Positions 8,075-17,051 of a stretch of DNA of 64,000 nucleotides are shown here, in pieces. The notes under the pieces are model-generated. The model did not search any database, was not told the DNA's origin, and saw nothing but the letters and a program-made list of their open reading frames with translations. The position numbers were made by a program, and so were the translations under genes. The DNA comes from Tsukamurella conjunctivitidis (GTDB lineage: Bacteria; Actinomycetota; Actinomycetes; Mycobacteriales; Mycobacteriaceae): NCBI RefSeq assembly GCF_007858475.1, contig NZ_VIGX01000001.1, positions 434,001-498,000 on the forward strand, read 5' to 3'. Position 1 is the stretch's first letter; each line of letters begins with the position of its first letter.

Positions 8075-9624
8075 CCGCGCCCCTGACCGTCACCGCGCTC
8101 ACCATCACCGGTCCCGACGGCCGAGTCCTGCTCGACCGCCTCGACCTGACCGTCCCCGCGGGCTCGGTCACCGCCCTCGTCGGTGAGTCCGGGTCCGGGA
8201 AGACGCTCACCGGGCTCGCCGTCCTGGGCCTCCTGCCGCAGTCGCTGACGGCCACCGGCAGCATCGACCTCGGCGGTGAACAGGTGATCGGGCGCAGCGA
8301 GCACGCCCTGAGGGAGCTGCGCGGTACCCGCGCGGCCCTCGTCTTCCAGGAGCCGCAATCCGCACTCAATCCGGCGCAGCGCATCTGGCGGCAGATCCTC
8401 CAGGTGCTGCGCGCGCACCGCCGGGTGGGACGCGCCGAGGGGAGGCGGCGCGCCGTCGAGCTGCTCACCGACGTCGGCATTCCCGATGCGGACGATCGCG
8501 CCGACTGGTACCCGCACCAGCTCTCCGGCGGGCAGAAGCAGCGCGTCGTCATCGCTCTCGCGCTCGCTTCTGAACCGGCGCTCCTCATCGCCGACGAGCC
8601 CACCACGGCACTGGACGTCACGGTCCAGGCGCAGATCCTCGCGCTCCTTCGCGACCTGCGCGACCGGAAGGGCCTCGCGGTGCTGCTCATCTCGCACAAC
8701 CTGGGCGTCGTGGCGGACCTCGCCGACAGCGTCACGGTCGTGCGTCGGGGCGAGACCGTCGAGGCCGCGCCGGTCGACGAGCTGTTCGCGCATCCGCGGG
8801 CCGCGTACACCCGCGAACTGCTCGCCGCCGTCCCGCGCCTCCCGGCCGCGGCCGCACCCGCACCGGTCCCGGCCGCGACGGAGCCGGTCGCCCGTGTCGA
8901 GGGCCTGCGCGTCGAATTCGACGGAACCACTGCGCTCGACGGTGTCGACCTCACGGTGGGACGTGGCGAAGTCGTGGGACTGGTCGGCGAATCAGGTTCC
9001 GGCAAGACGACTCTGGGCCGGGTGCTGCTCGGGCTCCAACGCGCCGATGCGGGGCTCGTCGATGTGCGGGCGACCCGGCTCGCGCTGATCCACCAGGACC
9101 CCTACGCTTCGCTCGATCCGCGCTGGGACGTCGGACGGATCGTGGTGGAGCCGATGCACATCGCCGGCGAACGCGACAACCGGATCCTGCGGGAGCGCGC
9201 CGCCGATCTGATCGACGCCGTACGCCTACCGGCCGACGTCCTGCGCCGCCGGCCCGCCGAGCTGAGCGGTGGGCAACGCCAGCGGGTGGCCTTCGCGCGG
9301 GCACTCGCGTCGGCGCCGGAGCTCCTGGTCGCGGACGAGCCGACGAGCGCCCTCGACGTCTCCGTGCAGGCGGGCGTCCTGAGCCTGTTCCGGGAGCTGC
9401 ACGCCGAGTTCGGATTCGCCGCCGTGTTCGTCACCCACGATCTGGCGGTGGTGGGCGAGATCGCGGACCGCGCGGTGGTGCTGCGCCGCGGCCGCGTGGT
9501 CGAGGAGGGACCGGCGCGGGGCGTGCTGACGGCGCCGCGATCCGACTACACGCGCGACCTCGTCGCCGCCGTGCCGGTCCCGGACCCCGCGGTGCAGCGG
9601 GCGCGGCGGGAGGGAGACCGATGA
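8071..9624 (+). CDS. Peptide-type ABC importer, fused double ATP-binding protein (DppD-DppF)
   Basis: A 517-residue protein carrying two ABC ATPase domains, where many relatives have two separate genes. Domain 1 (about 1-265) has Walker A GESGSGKT, signature LSGGQKQR and Walker B LLIADEP. Domain 2 (about 270-517) repeats Walker A GESGSGKT, LSGGQRQR and LLVADEP. It energises import through the two permeases encoded just upstream. ATG 8071 sits in an ATGA overlap. The substrate-binding lipoprotein follows, again overlapping by four bases. Confidence 0.95.
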   Translation: MTAPLTVTALTITGPDGRVLLDRLDLTVPAGSVTALVGESGSGKTLTGLAVLGLLPQSLTATGSIDLGGEQVIGRSEHALRELRGTRAALVFQEPQSALNPAQRIWRQILQVLRAHRRVGRAEGRRRAVELLTDVGIPDADDRADWYPHQLSGGQKQRVVIALALASEPALLIADEPTTALDVTVQAQILALLRDLRDRKGLAVLLISHNLGVVADLADSVTVVRRGETVEAAPVDELFAHPRAAYTRELLAAVPRLPAAAAPAPVPAATEPVARVEGLRVEFDGTTALDGVDLTVGRGEVVGLVGESGSGKTTLGRVLLGLQRADAGLVDVRATRLALIHQDPYASLDPRWDVGRIVVEPMHIAGERDNRILRERAADLIDAVRLPADVLRRRPAELSGGQRQRVAFARALASAPELLVADEPTSALDVSVQAGVLSLFRELHAEFGFAAVFVTHDLAVVGEIADRAVVLRRGRVVEEGPARGVLTAPRSDYTRDLVAAVPVPDPAVQRARREGDR

Positions 9625-11162
9625 GCGGGGTATCGCGGCGCGCGGTCCTGTTGGGAGCGCTGGGGATCGGAGCGGCCGGGGCCCTGTCGGGCTGCACGTC
9701 CGCGGTGCAGCAGGCGCGCGAGGCGAACGCCGCGCCCGGCACGGGCGGAGGAACCCTGGTGCTCGGGTCGCTGGCCGACATCGACCCGAAGTCGATCCAC
9801 AGCCAGTCCGTCACGACGATGGCGATCGGCCTCCTGGTGTGGGACACGTTGATCCGCTACGACCGGCGCACGCGGACGCCCGAGCCCGCGGTGGCGCGCT
9901 CATGGGAGGCGGCGCCGGACGGCAGGAGCCTGACGCTGCGCCTGCGGGACGACGTCCGCTTCCACACCGGCCGCCCCTTCACGTCGAAGGACGTCGCGTA
10001 CGCGGTCTCGGTGTACGCCTCCGACGCCGCGGGCTCGCAGCTGCAGGCGGCGGCGAAGGCGGTGACGGTGGTCGACACCCCGGACCCCCACACCGCGGTG
10101 CTGCGCTTCGCCGCCCCGCCGCCGAACGTCTTCGATCTGCTGGAGTTCATGCTGCTCGTGGACGCCGAGTCCGCCGCGGAGCTGCGCGCGGGAACGAATC
10201 TCGTCGGCACGGGTCCGTTCCGGTTCGACGGCCGCGAGGTCGGGACGAGCGTGCGGTTCCGCCGCGTCGACGACCACTGGCGCGGCCCGGCGCGCCTCGA
10301 CGGCGTCACCCTGCGGGTGGTTCGCGACCCCGGCGCGCTGCTCACGTCGATCCGCGCCGGCCAGTCGGACCTCGTCCTCGACGCCGCGCCCCGCGCGCTG
10401 CGGCAGTTCCGCGACGAATCGCTGTACCGCATCACGACCGGTGACGTCGAGGACGCCGCCTACTACGTGGGCGCTAATGTCGCCGCGCCTGACCTGGCGG
10501 ACAAGCGCGTGCGGCAGGCGATCTCGTACGCGGTCGACCGGGACCGGATCGCGGCGGAGGTGTTCGCCGGTACGGCGGTCGCGAGTGCGGCGCCGTGGGC
10601 GGACACCTCTCCCGCATACGATGCCGCAGCCGCCGCGCGCTACCGGAAGGACACCGGCCGCGCGCGTGCTCTGCTCGCCGAGGCGGGCGGGCCGCGCCCG
10701 CTCACCCTGAGCTACCCGACCGGTCTTGCGGCCGCACCGTCGATCGCCGCGATCGTGCAGAACGACCTCGCGCAGGTGGGGATCGCAGTCGACCTCGACC
10801 CCCGGGAGCAGGCGGCGTTCTCGCCGTTCCTCAAGTCCGGTCGGCACCAGCTGTGGGTGGGCCCGCACGGCTTCGGCCAGTCCGATCCGCTCACTCTCGC
10901 CGCCGGCGCCGCGCCCTTCAAGCCGAAGGGGAACCTGTCGGGCTTCTCGACAGCGGAGTACACCGCCCTGGTCGGACGTCTGGGGGAAGCCGGCCCGGCC
11001 CGGTCCGCGGTCCTGCACGAGTACACCGAGTACCTGCTGGATCAGCAGTTCATCATCGACCTGGTGGTCTCACCGGCCACGTACGTCGCGCCCGCGCGGG
11101 TCAAGGGCCTGGACTGGAACCTCTACAAGTACGTGGATCTGCACGGCGTCACGATCCGCTGA
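9621..11162 (+). CDS. Peptide-type ABC importer solute-binding lipoprotein (SBP family 5)
   Basis: A 513-residue extracytoplasmic binding protein of the DppA/OppA/NikA family. The N-terminus has a twin arginine (SRRAVLLG), a hydrophobic core and the lipobox LSGC, so it is probably exported, perhaps by Tat, and lipid-anchored. Family features include WEAAPDGRSLTLRLRDDVRFH and VRQAISYAVDRDRI. It is last in the operon, an unusual order because binding proteins often come first. The ligand (peptide, nickel or other) cannot be read from sequence. It ends directly against the converging response regulator gene. Confidence 0.92.
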   Translation: MSGVSRRAVLLGALGIGAAGALSGCTSAVQQAREANAAPGTGGGTLVLGSLADIDPKSIHSQSVTTMAIGLLVWDTLIRYDRRTRTPEPAVARSWEAAPDGRSLTLRLRDDVRFHTGRPFTSKDVAYAVSVYASDAAGSQLQAAAKAVTVVDTPDPHTAVLRFAAPPPNVFDLLEFMLLVDAESAAELRAGTNLVGTGPFRFDGREVGTSVRFRRVDDHWRGPARLDGVTLRVVRDPGALLTSIRAGQSDLVLDAAPRALRQFRDESLYRITTGDVEDAAYYVGANVAAPDLADKRVRQAISYAVDRDRIAAEVFAGTAVASAAPWADTSPAYDAAAAARYRKDTGRARALLAEAGGPRPLTLSYPTGLAAAPSIAAIVQNDLAQVGIAVDLDPREQAAFSPFLKSGRHQLWVGPHGFGQSDPLTLAAGAAPFKPKGNLSGFSTAEYTALVGRLGEAGPARSAVLHEYTEYLLDQQFIIDLVVSPATYVAPARVKGLDWNLYKYVDLHGVTIR

Positions 11163-11849
11163 TCACAGCCAGCGGTAGCGCACCTCCGGGCGGCCGCGGC
11201 CGCCGTACTCGGTGACCCGCTCGCACAGCCGGTCGTCCGCGAGGCGCTCGAGGTAGCGCCACGCGGTCACCCGCGACATCCCGGTCCGCGCGGCGACGTC
11301 GGCGGCGCCGAGCGGACCGTCCGCGTGCCGCAGTGCGCCGGTGACGGCCTCCAGGGTCGACGGTGCCAGCCCCTTCGGCGCCGTCGTCGCCGCGGGTGCC
11401 TCCCGCAGCGCCGCGAAGGCGGCGTCCACCTCGCGCTGCCCCACGTCGCCGCCGCCCAGCGCATCACGGAAGGACAGGTACCGGCGCAGCCGGTCCGCGA
11501 AGGCGGCGAAGGTGAAGGGCTTGATCAGGTACAGGATCGCGCCGCTCGCCATCGCGCCGCGCACGGTCTCCATGTCCCGCGCCGAGGTGATCACCATGAC
11601 GTCGGGCCGCGGGCGGACGCCTGCGAGGTCGGCGGCGAGGTCGAGGCCGCTGCGGTCCGGCAGCCCCACGTCCGCGAGCACCAGGTCGACGGCCGGGCCG
11701 GCGACGGCGGACCGTCGGACCTCCTGCAGCGCTGCGCCCGCCGTGCCCACGACGCCGACCAGCTCGAAACCGTCCACGCGCCGGACGTATTCGGCGTGCG
11801 CGCGGGCGATCTGCGGCTCGTCGTCGACCACCAGCACCCGGATCGTCAT
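11163..11849 (-). CDS. Response regulator, DcuR/CitB family
   Basis: A 228-residue two-component regulator. The receiver domain has acidic residues D9/D10, the probable phosphoacceptor D60 in LVLADVGLPDRSGLD, and LIKPF with the conserved lysine. The C-terminal 80 residues form a winged-helix DNA-binding domain typical of CitB/DcuR proteins (TGMSRVTAWRYLERL). The start overlaps the sensor kinase stop by four bases. The neighbouring dicarboxylate transporter at 13498 is the natural target. It converges with the peptide importer operon with no spacing. Confidence 0.93.
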   Translation of the reverse strand: MTIRVLVVDDEPQIARAHAEYVRRVDGFELVGVVGTAGAALQEVRRSAVAGPAVDLVLADVGLPDRSGLDLAADLAGVRPRPDVMVITSARDMETVRGAMASGAILYLIKPFTFAAFADRLRRYLSFRDALGGGDVGQREVDAAFAALREAPAATTAPKGLAPSTLEAVTGALRHADGPLGAADVAARTGMSRVTAWRYLERLADDRLCERVTEYGGRGRPEVRYRWL

Positions 11850-13399
11850 CGCTCTCCTTCCGGGAGGCGCACCGTCACCGTCGACGGCGCGCGCTCCGCC
11901 TCGATCGTGCCACCCGCCTGGCGGACGACCTGGTCGACCAGCGCGAGCCCGAGCCCGCCGCCGTGCAGCCGGCCGCTGCGGTCCTTCGTCGAGTAGCCGC
12001 GTTCCCGGGCCCGGGCGAACTCGTCGGCGGACATGCCCGGGCCGCTGTCGGCGACCCGCAACTCCCAGGCCCGGCCGGGGTTCGACGCCGAGAGTTCGAC
12101 CCAGCCGCCGGGACCCGCGGCGTCGATCGCGTTGTCCACCAGGTTGCCCAGGAGGGTGAGCAACTGGACGTCGGGGAGCGGCGCCCGGGCGAGGTCCGTG
12201 CCCTCCGCCACGGTGAGCTCGACGTCGAGCGCGGACGCCGCTGCGGTCTTCGCGACGAGCAGCGCGACGGCGGACGGCGCGGGGTCCCCCGCGAGGCGGT
12301 CGATCAACTCCTGGGAGGAGGAGCGGTCGGCGACGGCGAGGTCCGCGGCGGCGGCCTCCTCGCCGAGCTCGATCATGGTGACCACGGAGTGCAGCCGGTT
12401 GGCGTGCTCGTGCGCCTGGGCGCTGAGCGCGTCGGCGAGGGACCGGGCGGTGTCGAGCTCCCCGAGGACCGTCTGCAGTTCGGTGCGGTCGCGCACCGTG
12501 AGGACGGTCCCGAGCGGACCGGTGGGCCCGGCGACCGGGCGGCGGTTCACGAGCAGTACGCGGTTGCCGGTCACGTGCAGTTCGTCCTCGACATCGGTGG
12601 CGCCGCGCAGGGACGCCGGGAGGTCGTCCTGTCCGACGTCGCCGTCCGGGAGTGCGAGGAGTCGGCGGGCCTCGTCGTTGACCACCCGGGCCGGGCCGTC
12701 CGGGGCGTCGGCGTCGAAGACGATGAGGCCCTCGGAGAGCGTGTGCAGGACGGCGTCGTGATGCTCGTACAGGCCGCGCAGGTCGTGCGCCGAGAGCCCC
12801 AGGGTCTGCCGCCGCAGCCGCCGCTGCGCGAGCGCGGACAGCGCCACCAGGAGCAGCAGCGCGGCCGCGACCACCGTGAGGATGCGCGGCAGCGCGTCGC
12901 GGACCTGATCCCCGAGCCGGGCCCGCGTGACACCCGCGGAGACGAGCCCGACGAGCGAACCGGAGGCGTCGTGCACGGGCGTCACGGTGCGGATCGACGG
13001 GCCCAGGCTGCCGGCGTAGGTCTCCGTGAAGGTCTCACCCGCGAGCGCCCGGTCGATGGTCCCGGTGAACTTCCCTCCGATCAGCGCGGGATCGGCGTGG
13101 CTCAGGCGCGTGCGATCCGGCCGCATCACCACCACGAAGTCGAGGCCGCCGAGGGCGCCGACCCGCTCCGCGACGGGTTGCATCACCGCCGGCCCGTCGG
13201 GGGCGGCGAGCGCCGCCACCGTCGACGGCGACGCGGCGAGTGCCACCGCGGCGGCGCGGGTCTGCGCCCGGGCGGTGCGGTCACCGTCGTCCCGGGCCTG
13301 CGTCACGACCAGCCACGACGCGCCCACGGCGATCGTCAGCAGGATCGCGACCTGGGTCAGGAAGGACTGGGCGGCGACGCTGCGTGCTCTGTTCCTCAC
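11846..13399 (-). CDS. Sensor histidine kinase, DcuS/CitA family
   Basis: A 517-residue membrane kinase. Two membrane helices (about residues 15-35 and 165-190) flank an extracellular sCache domain with the DcuS/CitA-type run LGPSIRTVTPVHD. A cytoplasmic PAS follows, then a histidine region (QAHEHANRLH) and an HATPase domain with GNLVDNAIDAA and DSGPGM. I chose GTG 13399 (VRNRARS) because translation upstream of it gives a hydrophilic non-family extension with in-frame ORF reaching 13480. It is expected to sense C4-dicarboxylates or citrate, and forms an overlapping pair with the regulator. Confidence 0.92.
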   Translation of the reverse strand: MRNRARSVAAQSFLTQVAILLTIAVGASWLVVTQARDDGDRTARAQTRAAAVALAASPSTVAALAAPDGPAVMQPVAERVGALGGLDFVVVMRPDRTRLSHADPALIGGKFTGTIDRALAGETFTETYAGSLGPSIRTVTPVHDASGSLVGLVSAGVTRARLGDQVRDALPRILTVVAAALLLLVALSALAQRRLRRQTLGLSAHDLRGLYEHHDAVLHTLSEGLIVFDADAPDGPARVVNDEARRLLALPDGDVGQDDLPASLRGATDVEDELHVTGNRVLLVNRRPVAGPTGPLGTVLTVRDRTELQTVLGELDTARSLADALSAQAHEHANRLHSVVTMIELGEEAAAADLAVADRSSSQELIDRLAGDPAPSAVALLVAKTAAASALDVELTVAEGTDLARAPLPDVQLLTLLGNLVDNAIDAAGPGGWVELSASNPGRAWELRVADSGPGMSADEFARARERGYSTKDRSGRLHGGGLGLALVDQVVRQAGGTIEAERAPSTVTVRLPEGER

Positions 13400-13497
13400 A
13401 GTGAAGACGTTTACACAATGAACACAAGCTGTGCTGCAGGTCACAGTTCTCGCAGTATCGATCCAGGCTTTCAGCCCCATCGATCGAGGAGGACCCC
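13400..13497. promoter_or_regulatory. Divergent control region of the two-component system and dctA
   Basis: These 98 bases separate the divergent kinase and transporter genes. I see TCACAGT twice (13396-13402 and 13441-13447) and ACACAA twice, nine bases apart (13413-13418 and 13422-13427). Such short direct repeats are the usual kind of target for CitB/DcuR regulators, but I cannot show binding. The region is noticeably more AT-rich than its surroundings. A clear -10 or -35 pair was not identified. Confidence 0.35.
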
Positions 13498-14838
13498 GTG
13501 GCGGCTCAAGGAAAACGCGACCGGACGCACTGGTTGTACATCGCGGTGATCGTCGCCGTCGTGGCCGGTGTGATCGTGGGCCTGGTGGCCCCCGAGTTCG
13601 GCAAGGGGCTCAAGCCCCTCGGCGACCTGTTCGTCAGCCTGATCAAGATGATGATCAGCCCGGTGATCTTCTGCACCATCGTGCTCGGGATCGGGTCGGT
13701 GCGGGCCGCGGCGTCGGTCGGGAAGATCGGCGGCCTCGCGCTCGGCTACTTCATCGGCATGTCCACGTTCGCGCTCGGCATCGGCATCGTGGTGGGCAAT
13801 CTGCTCAAGCCCGGCACGGGTCTCGGCATCCACGCGGACCCGACCGTCGGCGCGAAGTACGCCGACCAGGCGCACGCCGCGGGCGGCACCTGGGGCTTCA
13901 TCCAGGGCATCGTGCCCGAGACGCTGTTCTCCGCGCTCACCGCCGGCAGCGTGCTGCAGGCCCTCTTCGTGGCGCTGCTCGTCGGCTTCGCGCTGCAGGC
14001 CATGGGGCCGGCGGGCGAGCCGGTCGTGCGGGCGATCGGTGTTCTGCAGAAGCTGGTCTTCCGGGTACTGGTGATGGTGCTCTGGCTCGCGCCGGTGGGC
14101 GCCTTCGGGGCCATGGCCGCCGTCGTCGGCGCGACGGGCTTCGACGCGGTCATCCAGCTCGGTTGGCTGATGCTCGCCTTCTACATCACCTGCGCGCTGT
14201 TCGTCTTCGTCGTCCTGGGATCGCTGCTCCGCTTCGTCACGGGCCTGTCGGTGTTCAAGCTGGCCCGGTACCTGGGCCGCGAATACCTGCTCATCGTCGC
14301 CACCAGCTCGAGCGAATCCGCCCTGCCGCGCCTCATCGCCAAGATGGAGCACGCGGGCGTGGAGAAGACGACGGTCGGCATCGTGGTGCCCACCGGCTAC
14401 TCCTTCAACCTCGACGGCACCGCCATCTACCTGACCATGGCCTCGCTGTTCATCGCCGACGCCATGGGCTCGCCGCTCAGCTACGCCGAGCAGTTCTCCC
14501 TGCTGCTGTTCATGATGATCGCCTCCAAGGGCGCCGCGGGCGTCACGGGCGCCGGCCTCGCGACGCTGGCCGGCGGCCTGCAGAGCCACCGCCCCGAGCT
14601 GCTCGGCGGCGTCAGCGTGATCGTCGGCATCGACCGGTTCATGTCCGAGGCCCGCGCGCTCACCAACTTCTCGGGCAACGCGATCGCCACGCTGCTCATC
14701 GGCAAGTGGACCTCGACGGTCGACCTGGCGCAGACGCAGCGCGTGCTGGACAAGCAGGACCCGTTCGACGAGGCGACGATGGTCGACGACCACGCCGCCG
14801 AGGAGCCCGCCGACGCGAAGTCGGTCGCCGCGCACTGA
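13498..14838 (+). CDS. dctA: C4-dicarboxylate:cation symporter (DctA-like)
   Basis: A 446-residue dicarboxylate/amino-acid:cation symporter (DAACS family) of the inner membrane. It shows the family signatures SSSESALPRL, TGYSFNLDGTAIYLTMA and SKGAAGVTGAGL, which shape the substrate and cation sites. The GTG start has a good ribosome site (GAGGAGG). It lies divergent from a DcuS/DcuR-like pair, supporting uptake of succinate, fumarate or malate under two-component control. The C-terminal 40 residues are hydrophilic and acidic. A hairpin terminator follows at 14854. Confidence 0.93.
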   Translation: MAAQGKRDRTHWLYIAVIVAVVAGVIVGLVAPEFGKGLKPLGDLFVSLIKMMISPVIFCTIVLGIGSVRAAASVGKIGGLALGYFIGMSTFALGIGIVVGNLLKPGTGLGIHADPTVGAKYADQAHAAGGTWGFIQGIVPETLFSALTAGSVLQALFVALLVGFALQAMGPAGEPVVRAIGVLQKLVFRVLVMVLWLAPVGAFGAMAAVVGATGFDAVIQLGWLMLAFYITCALFVFVVLGSLLRFVTGLSVFKLARYLGREYLLIVATSSSESALPRLIAKMEHAGVEKTTVGIVVPTGYSFNLDGTAIYLTMASLFIADAMGSPLSYAEQFSLLLFMMIASKGAAGVTGAGLATLAGGLQSHRPELLGGVSVIVGIDRFMSEARALTNFSGNAIATLLIGKWTSTVDLAQTQRVLDKQDPFDEATMVDDHAAEEPADAKSVAAH

Positions 14839-14853
14839 CCTTCTGCCGCAGCC

Positions 14854-14889
14854 GAAGCCGTCCCGACCGTCCGCGGTCAGGACGGCTTC
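14854..14889. terminator. Hairpin terminator after dctA
   Basis: Outer arms GAAGCCGTC and GACGGCTTC (9 bp, perfect) enclose inner arms GACCG and CGGTC around TCCG. It begins 16 bases after the dctA stop. It also spans the stop codon of the small minus-strand ORF at 14877, so it may serve both directions. There is no U-run, as is common in actinobacteria. Confidence 0.7.
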
Positions 14890-15050
14890 AGCTGCTGTGC
14901 GAGGTCGCGCGCCTGCTGTTCGGTGCAGCCGCCCGCCCGGGTGTCGGCGTCGTCGAACTGGATCGTGACGAGCCACTGTCCGGACTGCTGGGCGACGCTC
15001 GCGTCCACCGCCGGCGAGCGCGTCACCGACGGGCCGAGCCGGTAGAGCAT
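14877..15050 (-). CDS. Small hypothetical protein (57 residues)
   Basis: I do not recognise this ORF. From ATG 15050 it encodes 57 residues, mostly polar, with WLVTIQFDDADTRAGG and a C-terminal helix TEQQARDLAQQL. The frame continues upstream into the sulfotransferase gene without another normal start codon, so ATG 15050 is the only start I can support. The ribosome site is weak: GAGGAGG lies about 16 bases upstream. Its last codons fall within a terminator hairpin. It could be a short real gene co-transcribed with the sulfotransferase or a chance frame. Confidence 0.45.
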   Translation of the reverse strand: MLYRLGPSVTRSPAVDASVAQQSGQWLVTIQFDDADTRAGGCTEQQARDLAQQLKPS

Positions 15051-15109
15051 CGACCGCGGTCCGGAGCCCTCCTCGGTGCGCCGTGCCCCGGGGTAGGAGC
15101 TCTCGTCGG

Positions 15110-16279
15110 TCAGCGGGCGAACGCGGCGCGAACGGATTCCTCCGTCAGTCCGTAGTCCTCGAGGGAGTAGGTGTGGTTGGGGCGCCGGGCTCCCGAGCGA
15201 CTGGTGTCGTGCATCGCCGACATCGACCGCCGCGCATCGTCGGTCAGCTCCAGGCCGAAGGAGTCGTAGATCGTTCCGACGGTGCCGAGCGGATCGGCCA
15301 CCAGGTCCCGGTAGTCCACGTCCACGAACTGCGCGCCGCGGCCCGCGGCGGTGTGCCGGGCACGGGCCTCGTCGAAGGCGGCCAGGCCGCGCGACCACGT
15401 GTCCAGCTGGTCCGCGCCGATCGTCGCGCCGGTGAAGGCCGTCGACCAGCCCTGCGTGGCGTGCTGCGCGAGCGAGCACACGGAGGCGATGATCGTCTCC
15501 GCCGGGCGGTGGCACTGCACGATCAGTGCGTCCGGGTACACCTCGAGTACCGCGTCGAGCGCGAAGAGGTGGCTCGGGTTCTTGAGCACCCAGCGTTTGC
15601 CGGGATCGTTCATGCCGATCAGCTGCAGGTTCCGCTTGTGCCGGCGGTACGCGGGCGTCCAGTCCTGCTCGGCGAGCCACGCGGCGTACGACGGGACGTG
15701 CGCGAGGCACTCGTACGAGACCGAGTGCACGGACTGGCGCAGCAGCTGCCAGCACTCCTCCACCTCGGAGGCCGACATGTAGTGCAGCCCCATGAATTCC
15801 GGGTGCTCGGTGTGGTGCTGCGCGTACTGCTCATCGAGCAGTTTGTAGACGGGGTTCGCGTCCCAGGTCTCGCGGGGCGGCCGCGGCTGCGGGACCTCCG
15901 CCAGCCACATCTGCAGGCCCTGGTTGCCGGGATCGGCGTCGAGCAGGCGGTGCAGCGCCGTCGTGCCGGACCGGGGGAGTCCCGTGACGAACATCGGCCG
16001 CTCGATTGCGGTCTCGGCGTGGGCCGGGTTCGCCGCGAACGCGGCCTCGCTGATGAGCCGGGCCGAGAGGGCGCCGCGGAGGAAGACGCGCGAGAGCTTC
16101 GAGCCGAGCTCGGTGAGCGCCGCCTCCTCTCGGTAGGAGTCGAGCAGGACCTGCAGGGCCTCGCGGTACCCGTCCGACGGGTCGCCGAAGTCGCTGAGGC
16201 CGGTGCGCCGCATGGCCGATTCGTGGAGGTCGTCGGCTGTTCCGACCCGGGTGCCGGCGACCGTGTCGCGTTCAGACAT
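15110..16279 (-). CDS. PAPS-dependent sulfotransferase (Sulfotransfer_3 type, Rv3529c-like)
   Basis: A 389-residue cytosolic sulfotransferase. The 5'-phosphosulfate loop reads FVTGLPRSGTTALHRLL, and the 3'-phosphate segment is near IVQCHRPAETIIASVCSL. It should transfer sulfate from PAPS to a hydroxyl group of an unknown acceptor. The start ATG 16279 overlaps the SDR stop by eight bases. An upstream in-frame extension is a shadow. With the SDR and DUF1214-type genes it forms a three-gene operon resembling Rv3531c-Rv3530c-Rv3529c (from memory), and PAPS synthesis genes lie 3 kb away. Confidence 0.88.
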   Translation of the reverse strand: MSERDTVAGTRVGTADDLHESAMRRTGLSDFGDPSDGYREALQVLLDSYREEAALTELGSKLSRVFLRGALSARLISEAAFAANPAHAETAIERPMFVTGLPRSGTTALHRLLDADPGNQGLQMWLAEVPQPRPPRETWDANPVYKLLDEQYAQHHTEHPEFMGLHYMSASEVEECWQLLRQSVHSVSYECLAHVPSYAAWLAEQDWTPAYRRHKRNLQLIGMNDPGKRWVLKNPSHLFALDAVLEVYPDALIVQCHRPAETIIASVCSLAQHATQGWSTAFTGATIGADQLDTWSRGLAAFDEARARHTAAGRGAQFVDVDYRDLVADPLGTVGTIYDSFGLELTDDARRSMSAMHDTSRSGARRPNHTYSLEDYGLTEESVRAAFAR

Positions 16280-17051
16280 GGAACTCTCCGCAGTTGACGT
16301 CGAGCGTCTGGCCGGTGATGCCGGACGCGCGGGGGGAGGCGAGGAAGAGGACGGCCGAGGCCACCTCGTCCTCGGTGGGCAGGCGCCGCAGGTCCGAGTT
16401 CTTCGCCGCATCGGCGTAGTCCTCCTCGACCGTGACGCCCTTGGTGCTCGCGCGGTACTCGAAGTAGGCCTTGAGCGTGTCGCCCCAGATCCAGCCCGGC
16501 ACCACGGAATTGATCCGGATACCCTCCGGTCCGAGCTCGGTGGCGAGTGATTGCGCCAGCGCGAGCTGCGCGGTCTTACCGGCCTTGTAGCCGCCGTACC
16601 GCAGGTCGGAGTGGCGGATCACCATCGAGTTCACGTTGACCACGGCGCCGCCACCGTCCGCGGCCGCGAGCGCCTCGCGGAAGGCGAGCACGGTGCGCAG
16701 GGCGCCGAGGGCCATGAGGTCGACGCTCTGCAGGATGTGGGCGGGGTCGGTCTTCGCCAAGCGCTGCATCGACGGGTAGGTGAAGGCGTTGTTGATCACC
16801 GCGTCGACCCGGCCGAATCGCTCCTGCACCTGTGTCGCCAGCGAGGCGAGCGACGCCTCGTCGGTGATGTCCGCGGGAATCGCGACGGCACCGTTGATCT
16901 CGGCGGCCATCGCCTCCAGTCGTTCCGCGCTCCGCGCGACGAGGACGACCTGCGCGGCCTCGTCGGCGAACCGTCGGGCGAGGACGGCTCCCAGGGCCGG
17001 GCCGGCCCCCGCGATGACGACGACCCTGCCGTCCAGTCCCAGACCGGGCAT
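16272..17051 (-). CDS. Short-chain dehydrogenase/reductase (Rv3530c-like)
   Basis: A 259-residue classical SDR. The cofactor motif is altered to AGAGPALG from the usual TGxxxGIG. It has VINNA, the catalytic segment with NSMV and YGGYKAGKTA as the Tyr-Lys pair, and VVPGW. It probably oxidises or reduces an alcohol/ketone on a lipid or steroid-like substrate (inference from the operon). ATG 17051 sits in a TGATG overlap with the upstream gene, and its stop overlaps the sulfotransferase start. The open frame continues upstream only as a shadow. Confidence 0.88.
   Translation of the reverse strand: MPGLGLDGRVVVIAGAGPALGAVLARRFADEAAQVVLVARSAERLEAMAAEINGAVAIPADITDEASLASLATQVQERFGRVDAVINNAFTYPSMQRLAKTDPAHILQSVDLMALGALRTVLAFREALAAADGGGAVVNVNSMVIRHSDLRYGGYKAGKTAQLALAQSLATELGPEGIRINSVVPGWIWGDTLKAYFEYRASTKGVTVEEDYADAAKNSDLRRLPTEDEVASAVLFLASPRASGITGQTLDVNCGEFHV

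Noticed and set aside
16280-16411. N-terminal extension of the sulfotransferase
   Set aside because: The extra 44 residues are Arg/Pro/Ser-rich and lie entirely within the SDR gene in another frame. ATG 16279 in an 8-base overlap is natural.
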